Source: Deltaproteobacteria bacterium (lineage in GTDB: Bacteria > Desulfobacterota > Desulfuromonadia > Desulfuromonadales > JAAYDE01). Taken from it: DNA of 33,995 nt. Below the pieces are notes generated by a model. The model made no database searches. It worked only from the letters and a program-made list of their open reading frames with translations, and was not told where the DNA came from. Below, one piece after another: positions 1-7,360 of this stretch. The position numbers were made by a program, and so were the translations under genes. The stretch spans positions 1 through 33,995 of the forward strand of contig JAAYDE010000088.1 of NCBI GenBank assembly GCA_012729375.1, read 5' to 3'. Positions within the stretch are counted from its first letter, which is position 1. The number at the start of each line of letters is the position of its first letter.

Positions 1-20
1 CATGGATTGATAGTAGGGTA

Positions 21-49
21 TTGACAGGAAAGTTGCCGAATGGTATTTT
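21..49 (+). promoter_or_regulatory. sigma-70-type promoter for the small Cys-rich gene
   Basis: A perfect -35 box TTGACA (21-26) and a -10 box TATTTT (44-49, four of six consensus bases) are separated by exactly 17 bases. Transcription would start near 57 and leave a leader of about 70 bases before the gene at 129. The assignment comes from matching the consensus by eye. Confidence 0.55.
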
Positions 50-128
50 TCCTGCCCAGGGAAAGGGGAGGGTTAGAAGCGCCCGAAGACCATCTATCCA
101 AAAGATATAAAAACCAAGGAGGATTACC

Positions 129-317
129 ATGGCAACTGATAAGCAATGTGAATGTGGAAGCGAAGGGAACTGCTGGCACCTCTGTCGCGTCAAGAAAAAA
201 GGTTATGTAGGCGCAGCCCAGGTTAAAACCTATCTCGCCGAGCAGAAGTTTGTTTGCGAAAAATGCGGCGCCAAAGTTGGTAAAGCCGAATACGTTTGTT
301 TCCCCAAGGCTCTGTAA
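129..317 (+). CDS. Small cysteine-rich putative metal-binding protein (62 aa)
   Basis: This is a 62-residue protein of unknown function. Seven cysteines stand out: C7 and C9 as CxC, C15 and C19, then C43 and C46 as CxxC, and C57. That spacing suggests a small zinc- or iron-binding knuckle; which metal cannot be told from sequence. There is no signal peptide or membrane segment, so it should be cytoplasmic. The ATG has a strong ribosome-binding site, AAGGAGG at 116-122, and a good promoter lies upstream, so this is a real and probably well-expressed gene. It stands alone: the next gene is convergent. I do not recognise a named family. Confidence 0.8.
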   Translation: MATDKQCECGSEGNCWHLCRVKKKGYVGAAQVKTYLAEQKFVCEKCGAKVGKAEYVCFPKAL

Positions 318-388
318 GAGGCCGATAACCCTTTATCCCGTTTCAAAGTTTATTTAAGTTATCCCCTTTTCTAAAAACAAGTTTGCGC

Positions 389-414
389 GAGGGGGGCCGT
401 CAGCGGCTCCCCTC
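389..414. terminator. Strong hairpin between convergent genes
   Basis: Bases 389-399 pair with 404-414 over 11 positions, including one G-T wobble, around a four-base loop. It lies between the small Cys-rich gene and the leftward kinase gene. No T-run follows on either strand, so it is either a factor-dependent or imperfect terminator or a 3'-end stabilising stem. The rest of 318-543 holds nothing else I can identify. Confidence 0.4.
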
Positions 415-543
415 TGCCAACCTTGAATCCTGCCGACGATTCCACCCGCCTTGTTTCCTTTTTTCTCCCGCAATTTCCTCAAAGCCGTTTGCCATTTTGT
501 CTGCGCCGCTGTGCCGATTTTTTAAACCCTTTTCTGTTGTTGC

Positions 544-1278
544 TCAGGCGTAATAATGGATGACCTGGCGTATGGTTTTTTTGTGTTTTTCATCAAGGCG
601 GTCGGCTTGGGCGTAATGTAGAAAGAAACGGAGCATTTGGGGAGCGGAGCAGAGATTCCTGGCGTCCTCGAACAACAGGGCCAGATCCTTTATCTTGCGG
701 CGCTGGGAAAAAACCGGCACATGGCGGAGAACCATGCCGTTCGGACAATCGAAGAGCAGCAGTCGGTTATCCTGAACCATGACGTTTCTCATTCTGAGGT
801 CGTTGTGGATAAAACCGGCATCGTGCAGTTTGCGGAGGATCGCGGAGAGTTTTTCCAGCAGACCGGCGGTGGCGGCGGATCCCGGTGCCGGTTGTGCGGA
901 TAAAATATCCAGCAGGGTCGTGGCCCGGGGAACTTCCCGGGTGACCAGAACCGCTTTGCGCCGCCACCATCCCTGCTCCTTGAAAACGACGATTTCCGGG
1001 GTGTCGATGCCGAGACTCCGGAAGTAAAGCTGGTTTGCGTATTCTTTTTGGGCCTTGCTCTTAAAAAAGTAGCGGAAAATTTTTTTGCCGGGCGATTTGT
1101 ATTTTTTAATATAAAAGGTTTCCGGGCCGAAAGTGAAGCGGCCGACGCTGCCCCGCGAGGGACGATTGGCCACCGTTGTGTTTTCCAGGTTATAAAGTTC
1201 CTCGAAGGACATGGCTCGGGGGTCTTTTCGAACCTCTACCGTACCCGGGGATTGCTTTTTTTGTGTCACCGCAACCAC
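544..1278 (-). CDS. Lipopolysaccharide-kinase-like protein (Kdo/WaaP family)
   Basis: This 244-residue protein looks like the Kdo/WaaP kinases, which phosphorylate sugars of the lipopolysaccharide core using ATP at the inner face of the membrane. The kinase core appears complete: a lysine pair K58-K59 in the N-lobe, a catalytic loop H159-N-D161 with N165, and a metal-binding D177. The GTG at 1278 is eight bases after the end of the HD-domain gene at 1287, so the two are probably co-transcribed. No clear ribosome-binding site precedes this GTG, and an internal ATG at 1212 is possible. The substrate is not shown by sequence; a protein or small-molecule kinase remains possible. Confidence 0.75.
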   Translation of the reverse strand: MVAVTQKKQSPGTVEVRKDPRAMSFEELYNLENTTVANRPSRGSVGRFTFGPETFYIKKYKSPGKKIFRYFFKSKAQKEYANQLYFRSLGIDTPEIVVFKEQGWWRRKAVLVTREVPRATTLLDILSAQPAPGSAATAGLLEKLSAILRKLHDAGFIHNDLRMRNVMVQDNRLLLFDCPNGMVLRHVPVFSQRRKIKDLALLFEDARNLCSAPQMLRFFLHYAQADRLDEKHKKTIRQVIHYYA

Positions 1279-1286
1279 CGGTTAAA

Positions 1287-1853
1287 TTACAGGCCGAGAT
1301 CTTCGGCGATCCCCTGCATCGCCCTGAGGCATAATTCGGCAAATTCACCGAGTTCCATCCCCAGTTTTTCACACTCGGCGATGATTTCGCGACTGGCGCC
1401 GGCGGCGAAGGATTTTTCCTTGAAGCGCTTGGTGACCGATTTCGGTTTGACGCTGGCCAGCTTTTTGTCGGGATAGACCAAAGCCGTGGCCGTGATGAGG
1501 CCGGTGATCGTCTCTCCGGCAGCCAGGGCATGGTGAAAGACGGTCGAACGCCGGTCGTCATGAGCCGCCTCGTTGTGCAGGCGGATGGCTTCGACGATGT
1601 CGTCGGCGATGCCGTATCGTTTCAAAATGCGCACGGTTTCGTGGGTGTGGGCGGCGAGATCGCTTTCCGTTTGCTCCGCGTCCAGATCATGCAGAAGGCC
1701 GGCTAGGCCCCATTTTTCCTGGTCTTCCCCCAGTTTTTCCGCCAACGCCTGCATCACCGCTTCGGTGGCCAGGGAATGTTTGACCAGGTTGTCGTTGTGC
1801 AGGTTTTCCCGAACCAGATCCAGGGCCTGGTCCCGGTTGATTCCGTATTTCAT
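1287..1853 (-). CDS. HD-domain phosphohydrolase
   Basis: A 188-residue single-domain HD/HDIG protein. Candidate metal ligands are H26, the H55-D56 pair, H71 and H93, in the usual order for HD hydrolases that cleave phosphomonoesters or phosphodiesters of nucleotides. The final conserved Asp, normally in an AD-x-x-x-G context, is replaced by E114 in an AAGETITGL segment. The start is well supported by GGAGG seven bases before the ATG. It is the first gene of a leftward pair with the LPS-kinase-like gene. Its substrate is unknown; proteins of this kind are often annotated only as HDIG domain proteins. Confidence 0.8.
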   Translation of the reverse strand: MKYGINRDQALDLVRENLHNDNLVKHSLATEAVMQALAEKLGEDQEKWGLAGLLHDLDAEQTESDLAAHTHETVRILKRYGIADDIVEAIRLHNEAAHDDRRSTVFHHALAAGETITGLITATALVYPDKKLASVKPKSVTKRFKEKSFAAGASREIIAECEKLGMELGEFAELCLRAMQGIAEDLGL

Positions 1854-2011
1854 AGGTTTCCTCCGTTGCCAATCAAGTTTCTACCTGGATTACCAAAGAG
1901 ATCCGACGGGGACGGCAATCAAGGAAGAGCGGCTGCTTTCCGGGGCAGCCCAATCTAACATGCGTGTCGATTTAGGGTAAAGGCATAAAGCCCGGAAAGG
2001 GTTTTTTGAGT

Positions 2012-2041
2012 TTGACAGCGGGCCGGGGAATTTAGTATGCA
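2012..2041 (+). promoter_or_regulatory. Possible promoter for the InaA-like gene
   Basis: A perfect TTGACA (2012-2017) is followed after 18 bases by TATGCA (2036-2041), a weak -10 box. It lies in the 262-base gap between two divergent genes and points toward the InaA-like gene. The leftward promoter for the HD gene was not found. Confidence 0.35.
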
Positions 2042-2115
2042 AAAACGGCGCTGGTTTCCCTTTGTCTGCAAGGCCAGAGCGGAGCCTGTTTTCGGTGATT
2101 TGGAGAAACGGTGGG

Positions 2116-2913
2116 ATGGTTAAGAAATTTCCCTTCTGCGATGCCGCTTTTGGCCGCTTGTTGCAGGGTCATGGGCTGAACAGTTTTGACGGCTTGTGGG
2201 AGTTGATGGCCCCTGCCGTCGAGGAGCCCAACCAACGACGGGGCGGCTGGAGCGGTGTCTGGTTTTTGTCCCTTAGCGACGAAAAGGGTGAAATGCATCA
2301 TTTTTACCTGAAACGGCAGCAGAATCACTTGTCCCGCCGCGGCCCCCTTCTATCCGCCAGACCCACCTTCTATCGGGAATTCGTCAATATTCTCCAATGC
2401 CGGCACCATAACCTGCCATCCCTGGAGGTGGTCTATTACGACGAGCGCAAGAAAATCGACGGCGGTGGCGGTATAAGAACCGTTAATCATCAGGCCATGC
2501 TGATCACTTTGGCGATCGAAAATTACCAGCCCTTCAGCCATGTGCTGGCCGGTTGGGATGGTTTGAGCGGCGTCTTGCGTTGCCGGTATCTGCGCCACAT
2601 TGCGCTGACCGCCGCCGTTATGCATGGCAAGCGTCTTTCCCACAACAGCTTTTACCCCAAGCATCTTTTGGTCAATCTGGAGAAAAATCCCCCGGTGCGG
2701 ATGATTGACTTGGAAAGGATGGGTTTTCAGTGGCGCAGGGTCCACCAAAGTGTCGTCGATCTGGAAACCTTGATTCGCAGATCGGCCGTTTTGTCTCCCG
2801 CAGAAATAGAATATTTTCTCAATCAATACTGGCAAGCAAATGGCTGTGGCCGCTCCTTTGCCGAGCTGAAAAAGCTTGTTTTCGAGCGTCATGAAAAAAG
2901 GCGGAACCTTTAA
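2116..2913 (+). CDS. InaA-type lipopolysaccharide-kinase-like protein
   Basis: The protein (265 residues from this ATG) matches InaA-type members of the Kdo/WaaP kinase family. It has an EEPNQRRGGWSGV segment near residue 40, an FYLKRQ strand with K66, and a YPKHLLV segment near 185. The metal-binding Asp is kept in the MIDLE segment (D198), but the catalytic-loop Asp of the HxD motif is not: the loop reads H176-N-S178. It may therefore be a pseudokinase or use a variant chemistry. The ATG at 2116 has a modest GGAG ten bases upstream; an in-frame TTG at 2062 would add 18 residues. It diverges from the HD/kinase pair. The substrate is unknown. Confidence 0.7.
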   Translation: MVKKFPFCDAAFGRLLQGHGLNSFDGLWELMAPAVEEPNQRRGGWSGVWFLSLSDEKGEMHHFYLKRQQNHLSRRGPLLSARPTFYREFVNILQCRHHNLPSLEVVYYDERKKIDGGGGIRTVNHQAMLITLAIENYQPFSHVLAGWDGLSGVLRCRYLRHIALTAAVMHGKRLSHNSFYPKHLLVNLEKNPPVRMIDLERMGFQWRRVHQSVVDLETLIRRSAVLSPAEIEYFLNQYWQANGCGRSFAELKKLVFERHEKRRNL

Positions 2914-3034
2914 CCTGAAGTTCCGGAGCGGCCCATTCATTTTAGGGATTTTTTCAGGTTTAAAAGGCTGTTTTGGGTGATCTGTTTTTCTCGTATTGCT
3001 TTCTCGGCGACAAATTGTCAGACTTGACAGAAAT

Positions 3035-3071
3035 GGGCCGTCAAGCCAAGGCTCTTCCAGCCGGCCCTTTT
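3035..3071 (+). terminator. Terminator-like hairpin before the DUF2062 gene
   Basis: GGGCCG (3035-3040) pairs with CGGCCC (3062-3067) and is followed by TTTT (3068-3071). The 21-base loop holds a smaller AGCC-AA-GGCT hairpin at 3044-3053. It could end transcription of the InaA-like gene. The long loop and short T-run make this tentative. Confidence 0.35.
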
Positions 3072-3159
3072 GGATCGACATCTGCGGGGAGGGGGGCGCC
3101 GCTTTCCCGGTTTTGATTGACTTGGGCTGCGGCCGGGCCGTTGACTTTTTTGGGGCAGG

Positions 3160-3645
3160 ATGCATAGAAAGATTTCCCTGTTTTTAAGGACACGGATAAA
3201 CGATCCTTTTCGATCGTTGCTGCACCAAGGGCTGGCCCCGGATCAGCTGGCCCGGGGGTTCGCCTGCGGATTGACCCTGGGGATTCTTCCCTTGCCCTGG
3301 GGCATAACCCCCCTTTGCGTGCTGGTGGCCTGGCGCCTCGGCCTGAACCAGGCGGTGGTTCAGGCCGGAAACTGGCTCGCGTGGCCTCTGCAGTTGCTGC
3401 TTTTCGTCCCCTTTATGAGGATCGGGGAATATCTTCTCCCCTTCGGCCCCCCCCTGGATCTCAGTCTTCTCACTACGGAAGCCCTGCTCAGCCAATCCGC
3501 CGCCCTGTTGGGCTGGATTCTGGTCGCCGATCTCAAGGCCCTTGTCGGCTGGGCTCTGGTATCATGGGCCTTTTACCTGCTGTCCGCTGCGGTTGCCCTG
3601 CCCCTATTCTGCCGCCTCAAAACCCGCCGCGTCCCTTGCTCCTGA
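3160..3645 (+). CDS. DUF2062 membrane protein
   Basis: A 161-residue protein of the DUF2062 type. After an N-terminal stretch with an RTRINDP segment near residue 10, a glycine/proline-rich core (residues 30-60) is followed by hydrophobic segments at about 65-90, 110-130 and 132-152. It should sit in the inner membrane. The biochemical role of the family is not established. The ATG is preceded only by a weak GGGGCAGG. The short gene at 3699 follows 53 bases downstream on the same strand and may share its transcript. Confidence 0.7.
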   Translation: MHRKISLFLRTRINDPFRSLLHQGLAPDQLARGFACGLTLGILPLPWGITPLCVLVAWRLGLNQAVVQAGNWLAWPLQLLLFVPFMRIGEYLLPFGPPLDLSLLTTEALLSQSAALLGWILVADLKALVGWALVSWAFYLLSAAVALPLFCRLKTRRVPCS

Positions 3646-3698
3646 AAGGGCGAGGCCGGGGCAAAGTCACGGTCTCTTTCTAGCTAACAGGATTTACC

Positions 3699-3848
3699 AT
3701 GGCCAAAAGCGTTCCCAAGAAAAAGAATGTCTCCAATACCGCCAATTCTTCGATGAGTTTTGAACAAAAGCTGGCCTGGCTGAAGGTGGCGTGTGTTGTC
3801 GGGGCGGGCCTTTTAGCTTCTCTGGCGCTTTGGTTGATGTCAAAATAA
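3699..3848 (+). CDS. Small single-pass membrane protein (49 aa)
   Basis: An ATG at 3699 opens a 49-codon frame ending with TAA at 3846-3848. The peptide has a basic, polar N-terminus (residues 1-28, with a KKK at 7-9) and one hydrophobic segment at about 30-47 that includes a GAG motif, ending in SK. By composition it is a single-pass inner-membrane miniprotein with its tail in the cytoplasm. The ribosome-binding site is modest (AGGA about eight bases upstream). I do not recognise a family. The frame could be chance, but the clean topology and codon use favour a gene. Confidence 0.5.
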   Translation: MAKSVPKKKNVSNTANSSMSFEQKLAWLKVACVVGAGLLASLALWLMSK

Positions 3849-4120
3849 TCCGTGGCGCTGGATGAGTTGAAAACCGATCGACGTTCTGTCTTCATCCTTT
3901 ACCAAAATCCCTTCGATCTTATTCCCCGCAGCGCCGTTTCCATGGCGGCGTCTTTCAGAATGTCGCCCGATGCCGGTGGTTGCTCCGATTTGTGGTACTC
4001 TTTCAGGAAAAGCGAAGAGGTATCTGCGGCTCTGCTCGATTTTTCCGCAAATACGGGTTTGGCAACGAAAGCGGTATCCCGGGCGCCCCAATAAAACTCA
4101 TTGGAAGGAAAGGAGACGAG

Positions 4121-4525
4121 ATGAAAAAACTGTCTTTGATCGAGGGGATTGGCGAGACTTACACAGGAAAGCTGGAAGCGGAGGGGATAAAATCCGTCGA
4201 CAATCTGCTGGAAGCCGGTGCCGGTAAAAAGGGACGCCAGGCCCTTTCCGAAAAGACCGGTATCAGTGAAAAAATGATTCTGAAATGGGTCAATCGCGCT
4301 GACCTGTTCCGCATCAAGGGAATCAGCACCCAGTATTCCGATCTGCTGGAAATTGCCGGAGTGGATACGGTGCCCGAACTGGCCCAGCGGAAAGCCGAAA
4401 ATCTGCAAGCGAAAATGGTCGAAGTCAACGAGGAAAAAAAACTGGTCAAAAAGGTGCCCACCCTTGCGGATGTGGAGAGCTGGATCGCCCAGGCCAAAGA
4501 GTTGCCCCGCGTAGTGACCCATTAG
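4121..4525 (+). CDS. DUF4332 helix-hairpin-helix protein
   Basis: A 134-residue soluble protein of the DUF4332 type. Two tandem helix-hairpin-helix-like units are visible: one around IEGIGETYTGKL (residues 7-18) and one around IKGISTQYSDLL (about 66-77). Such units usually bind DNA or mediate protein contacts; the role of this family is unknown. The ATG at 4121 is chosen because AAAGGAG lies at 4109-4115; the frame stays open upstream to 3980 but without a comparable signal. The 272 bases before it (3849-4120) contain no convincing gene and probably hold its promoter. Confidence 0.75.
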   Translation: MKKLSLIEGIGETYTGKLEAEGIKSVDNLLEAGAGKKGRQALSEKTGISEKMILKWVNRADLFRIKGISTQYSDLLEIAGVDTVPELAQRKAENLQAKMVEVNEEKKLVKKVPTLADVESWIAQAKELPRVVTH

Positions 4526-4533
4526 CACGAGAC

Positions 4534-4569
4534 GCCACAACGGCGCCTTGGTCCTTCGCGCCCTGTGGC
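4534..4569. terminator. Hairpin after the DUF4332 gene
   Basis: GCCACA (4534-4539) and GGCGC (4542-4546) pair with GCGCC (4558-4562) and TGTGGC (4564-4569) around an 11-base loop. It starts nine bases after the stop codon in the convergent gap with the LpxL-type gene. There is no T-run. Confidence 0.4.
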
Positions 4570-4581
4570 CTGGATTTGCAG

Positions 4582-4616
4582 CGGCCCGCCAATTGCCGGC
4601 AAGGATTGGCGGGCCG
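4582..4616. terminator. Perfect 12-bp hairpin between convergent genes
   Basis: Bases 4582-4593 pair perfectly with 4605-4616 around an 11-base loop. The stem ends two bases before the stop codon of the leftward acyltransferase gene, so it can act at the 3' ends of both convergent transcripts. No T-run follows on either strand. Confidence 0.45.
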
Positions 4617-4618
4617 GA

Positions 4619-5509
4619 TCATTTGGGCTCCCGCCAGCGGCGATGCACCCAGAACCATTGGGTGATGTCGCGGCGCACCGCGTTTTCAATATTGGCGGTG
4701 AGCAGGGAGGTGTTGCGGGTTACCGCCTCCGGGTCGTCACTTTTCTCCAGCAGGATGAGCGGATCGATAATGACATTGTAGCGGTAGTCTTTTGTTCGGT
4801 AGACGTTGATCGGCAGGATCGGCGTCCCTTGCTTCATGGCGATCTGGGCGATGACCGGCGTGGTCCAGACAGGGCGGCCGAAAAAGGTGTCGGGCACTGC
4901 TTCCCGGCGGGTGATGTGCTGGTCGAGGAGGACGCCGACACCGTGGTTTTGAGCCAGCGAGCGCAGGATTCGCCGGGCTCCTTTTTTGCTGTCGAGGACG
5001 CTGGCGCCGTTGGTGCTGCGCATTTTTTCGAAAAAGCGGTCGATATGAGGGTTTCTAATCCTTTTGGCGATGCAGTCGACCGAAAACCCCAGGGCCGGGA
5101 GAAAAAAAGCCCCCCCTTCCCAGAAGCCGATGTGACCGCCGACGAGAAGCACCCCCCGCTTCATGGCGAAGGCCTCTTGTAGATGCTCCAGGCCGGAGAA
5201 AAGAAAGTACCGGTCCAGATCCCTTTTCCCCTGCAGAAGATCGACCCGCAGAATCTCCATGCCGCTGATGCCGAGATGACGAAACACGGCGCAAAGGATA
5301 TCTTCTAACTCTTGCGGGGATTTTTCCGGGAATGCCCGGCGCAGGTTTTCCGCGGCGATGGCCGCCCGTTTTCTCAGGATCAGCCGCCCCAGGCCGCCCA
5401 AGCGGGCACCCAGGGCCAGGGCTGTATCCCTGGGCAGAAGGCGGGAGACGAAAGCGGCGATCAAAAAGAAAGCGTATTCAATTCGGTGTTTCACGGATGT
5501 CACGGTCAT
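4619..5509 (-). CDS. Lipid A biosynthesis lauroyl-type acyltransferase (LpxL/HtrB family)
   Basis: A 296-residue member of the LpxL/LpxM family, which adds secondary acyl chains to Kdo-lipid A at the cytoplasmic face of the inner membrane. The catalytic HX4E motif is H126-IGFW-E131, and a C-terminal WFWVHRRW segment (residues 285-292) is typical of the family. An N-terminal hydrophobic segment (about 11-25) anchors it. Length is normal. The upstream 5' region holds a small hairpin (CCGCT 5524-5528 with AGCGG 5536-5540) about 14 bases before the start codon, which could affect translation. It is separated from the upstream acyl-CoA synthetase gene by a terminator. Which acyl position it modifies cannot be told. 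Confidence 0.85.
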   Translation of the reverse strand: MTVTSVKHRIEYAFFLIAAFVSRLLPRDTALALGARLGGLGRLILRKRAAIAAENLRRAFPEKSPQELEDILCAVFRHLGISGMEILRVDLLQGKRDLDRYFLFSGLEHLQEAFAMKRGVLLVGGHIGFWEGGAFFLPALGFSVDCIAKRIRNPHIDRFFEKMRSTNGASVLDSKKGARRILRSLAQNHGVGVLLDQHITRREAVPDTFFGRPVWTTPVIAQIAMKQGTPILPINVYRTKDYRYNVIIDPLILLEKSDDPEAVTRNTSLLTANIENAVRRDITQWFWVHRRWREPK

Positions 5510-5580
5510 TTTCTTCGGTTCCGCCGCTCACCATCAGCGGTGATTAAAAAGATCAGACGCCGCTTTTTTTCACGGTCGGG

Positions 5581-5603
5581 AAAAAAGAATCACCTTGGGT
5601 GAT
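5581..5603 (-). terminator. Rho-independent terminator of the acyl-CoA synthetase gene
   Basis: Read on the minus strand, ATCACC (5598-5603) and GGTGAT (5589-5594) form a six-pair stem with a three-base loop. A TC and a run of six T (5586-5581) follow. It lies 80 bases beyond the stop codon of the synthetase gene and before the LpxL-type gene. Confidence 0.65.
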
Positions 5604-5683
5604 CAAAGTGCCAAACCATCAAAATAGCAACTTTCCCCGCGCAAACCAACTTCTTTCCAGCCCGGCCCGTTGCCGGCGTTTCT

Positions 5684-7342
5684 TCAGTCGGGGTTTCTGG
5701 TGCCGGCCATGGCGCGCAGGACGTTGCGGCGGATCTTCCCCGAATGGGTTTTCGGCAGCTTTTCCAGGAACTCGACGGAGCGGGGATATTTGTAGGGGGC
5801 GGTGATCTCCTTGACATGTTTCTGGATTTCCACCGCCAGGTGTTCCGTGGGCTGGATGTTGGGCTTGAGTACCAGGTAGGCCTTGACGATGATTCCGCGG
5901 ATGGGATCGGGAGCGCCGACCACCGCCGCCTCCTTGACCGCCGGATGGGTGAGTAGGGCGCTTTCCACCTCGAAGGGACTGATGCGGTAGCCTGAACTTT
6001 TGATGACGTCGTCGTCGCGGCCGACAAACCAGAAATAGCCGTCCTCGTCCAGGTAAGCCTTGTCACCGGTGTAATAGAAGCCGTTGGCAAAGGCCTTCTG
6101 GTTGACTTTTTCATCCTCCAGATATTCCACCAGCAGTCCGACCGGCCGGGGATCGAGCCTCACCGCGATCCGGCCCTGCTCGTGGACGCCTACCGGCCCT
6201 CCCTGGTCGTCATGGAGTTCGACATGCCAACCGGGGGAGGGCCTTCCCATGGAACCGGGCTTGATGCGGCAGCCGGGGAAATTGGCGATCATGCAGCAGG
6301 TTTCGGTCTGGCCGTACCCTTCATGGATGTCGAGGCCGGTTCCTTCTTTCCAGATGCGCATCGTTTCCGGATTGAGCGGCTCTCCCGCCGAAGTGCAGTG
6401 GCGGAGCTGCCGGAGGTCGAACTTTTTGAGGTCGGCAAGCACCAGCATGCGGTAGATTGTCGGCGGCGCGCAGAAAATCGTCACCTCGTATTTCTCCAGC
6501 AGGGGGAGAAGTTCGGTGGCGACGAACTTGCCGCGGATGTCGTAGACGAAGAGGCAGGCGCCCTCGATCCACTGGCCGAAGATCTTGCCCCAGGCGCATT
6601 TCGCCCAGCCGGTATCGGTGACGCTGAAATGGAGATCGTTGGCACGGGTGTCCTGCCAGAGGCGGGCCGTCACCTGATGCCCCAGGGGATAGCCGTAGTT
6701 GTGGAGAACCATTTTCGGTTCCCGGGTCGTGCCCGAGGTGAAATAGATCAGCATCGGTTCATCGGAGCGGGTTCTCACCTTTTCGGCGGTGCTGACCGTG
6801 TGCCGGGAGACGGGGGCCGGATAGAGGAGCTCGTCCTGGTAGTTGAACCATCCCTCCCGCTCCCCCGAAACCAGGCAGCGGACGGCCAGGCCGGGACAAT
6901 CGGCGACCACCTCGTCGACCTTGACGGCGTTTTCCTCGTCGGTAATGACCATCTTGAAGTGCCCCGCCTTGAGGCGGTAGCGGATGTCCTGGGCGGTCAG
7001 CAGGGTTGGCGCCGGGCAGACTACCGCTCCCAGCTTGAGCAGGGCGAGGACGAAGGTCCACCATTCGGGAATGCGGTGCAGAATGATGAAGACCGGGTCG
7101 CCCTGCTGGATGCCATATTTCAGAAAGATATTGGCCGCCTCGTTGGAGGCGTTACGGAAATCCCGGAAGGTCAGTTTCTTTTCGTTGCCTTCCTGGTCGA
7201 CCCAGACCATGGCCAGTTTGTTGCGATCCCGTTCCGCCCACTGGTCGACGACGTCGTAGGCGAAATTGTAGTATTCCGGGACCTCGATGGCGAAGGTGGC
7301 ACAGGTCTTGGCATAATCCTTCAGGTTATATCTGCGCTGCAT
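5684..7342 (-). CDS. AMP-forming acyl-CoA synthetase (medium-chain type)
   Basis: A 552-residue adenylate-forming enzyme that activates a carboxylic acid to its CoA thioester through an acyl-AMP. All core motifs are present: the phosphate loop TSGTTREPK (residues 202-210), YGQTE (343-347), the YTGD segment (424-427), the hinge GRDDDVIKSSGYRI (441-454) and the catalytic lysine K536 in THSGKIRR. The phosphate-loop wording and length resemble medium-chain acyl-CoA synthetases (ACSM group) rather than acetyl-CoA synthetase. AAAGGA precedes the ATG by about six bases. It follows an ABC exporter by 18 bases on the same strand and ends at a clear terminator, so the three genes look like one operon. 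The exact acid is not shown. Confidence 0.85.
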   Translation of the reverse strand: MQRRYNLKDYAKTCATFAIEVPEYYNFAYDVVDQWAERDRNKLAMVWVDQEGNEKKLTFRDFRNASNEAANIFLKYGIQQGDPVFIILHRIPEWWTFVLALLKLGAVVCPAPTLLTAQDIRYRLKAGHFKMVITDEENAVKVDEVVADCPGLAVRCLVSGEREGWFNYQDELLYPAPVSRHTVSTAEKVRTRSDEPMLIYFTSGTTREPKMVLHNYGYPLGHQVTARLWQDTRANDLHFSVTDTGWAKCAWGKIFGQWIEGACLFVYDIRGKFVATELLPLLEKYEVTIFCAPPTIYRMLVLADLKKFDLRQLRHCTSAGEPLNPETMRIWKEGTGLDIHEGYGQTETCCMIANFPGCRIKPGSMGRPSPGWHVELHDDQGGPVGVHEQGRIAVRLDPRPVGLLVEYLEDEKVNQKAFANGFYYTGDKAYLDEDGYFWFVGRDDDVIKSSGYRISPFEVESALLTHPAVKEAAVVGAPDPIRGIIVKAYLVLKPNIQPTEHLAVEIQKHVKEITAPYKYPRSVEFLEKLPKTHSGKIRRNVLRAMAGTRNPD

Positions 7343-7360
7343 GTTCGATCCTTTTTTTTG

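Noticed and set aside
3852..4094. 80-codon frame on the plus strand starting at GTG, between the 49-residue peptide and the DUF4332 gene
   Set aside because: No ribosome-binding site, no recognisable product and mixed codon use; overlapping frames on the other strand look no better.
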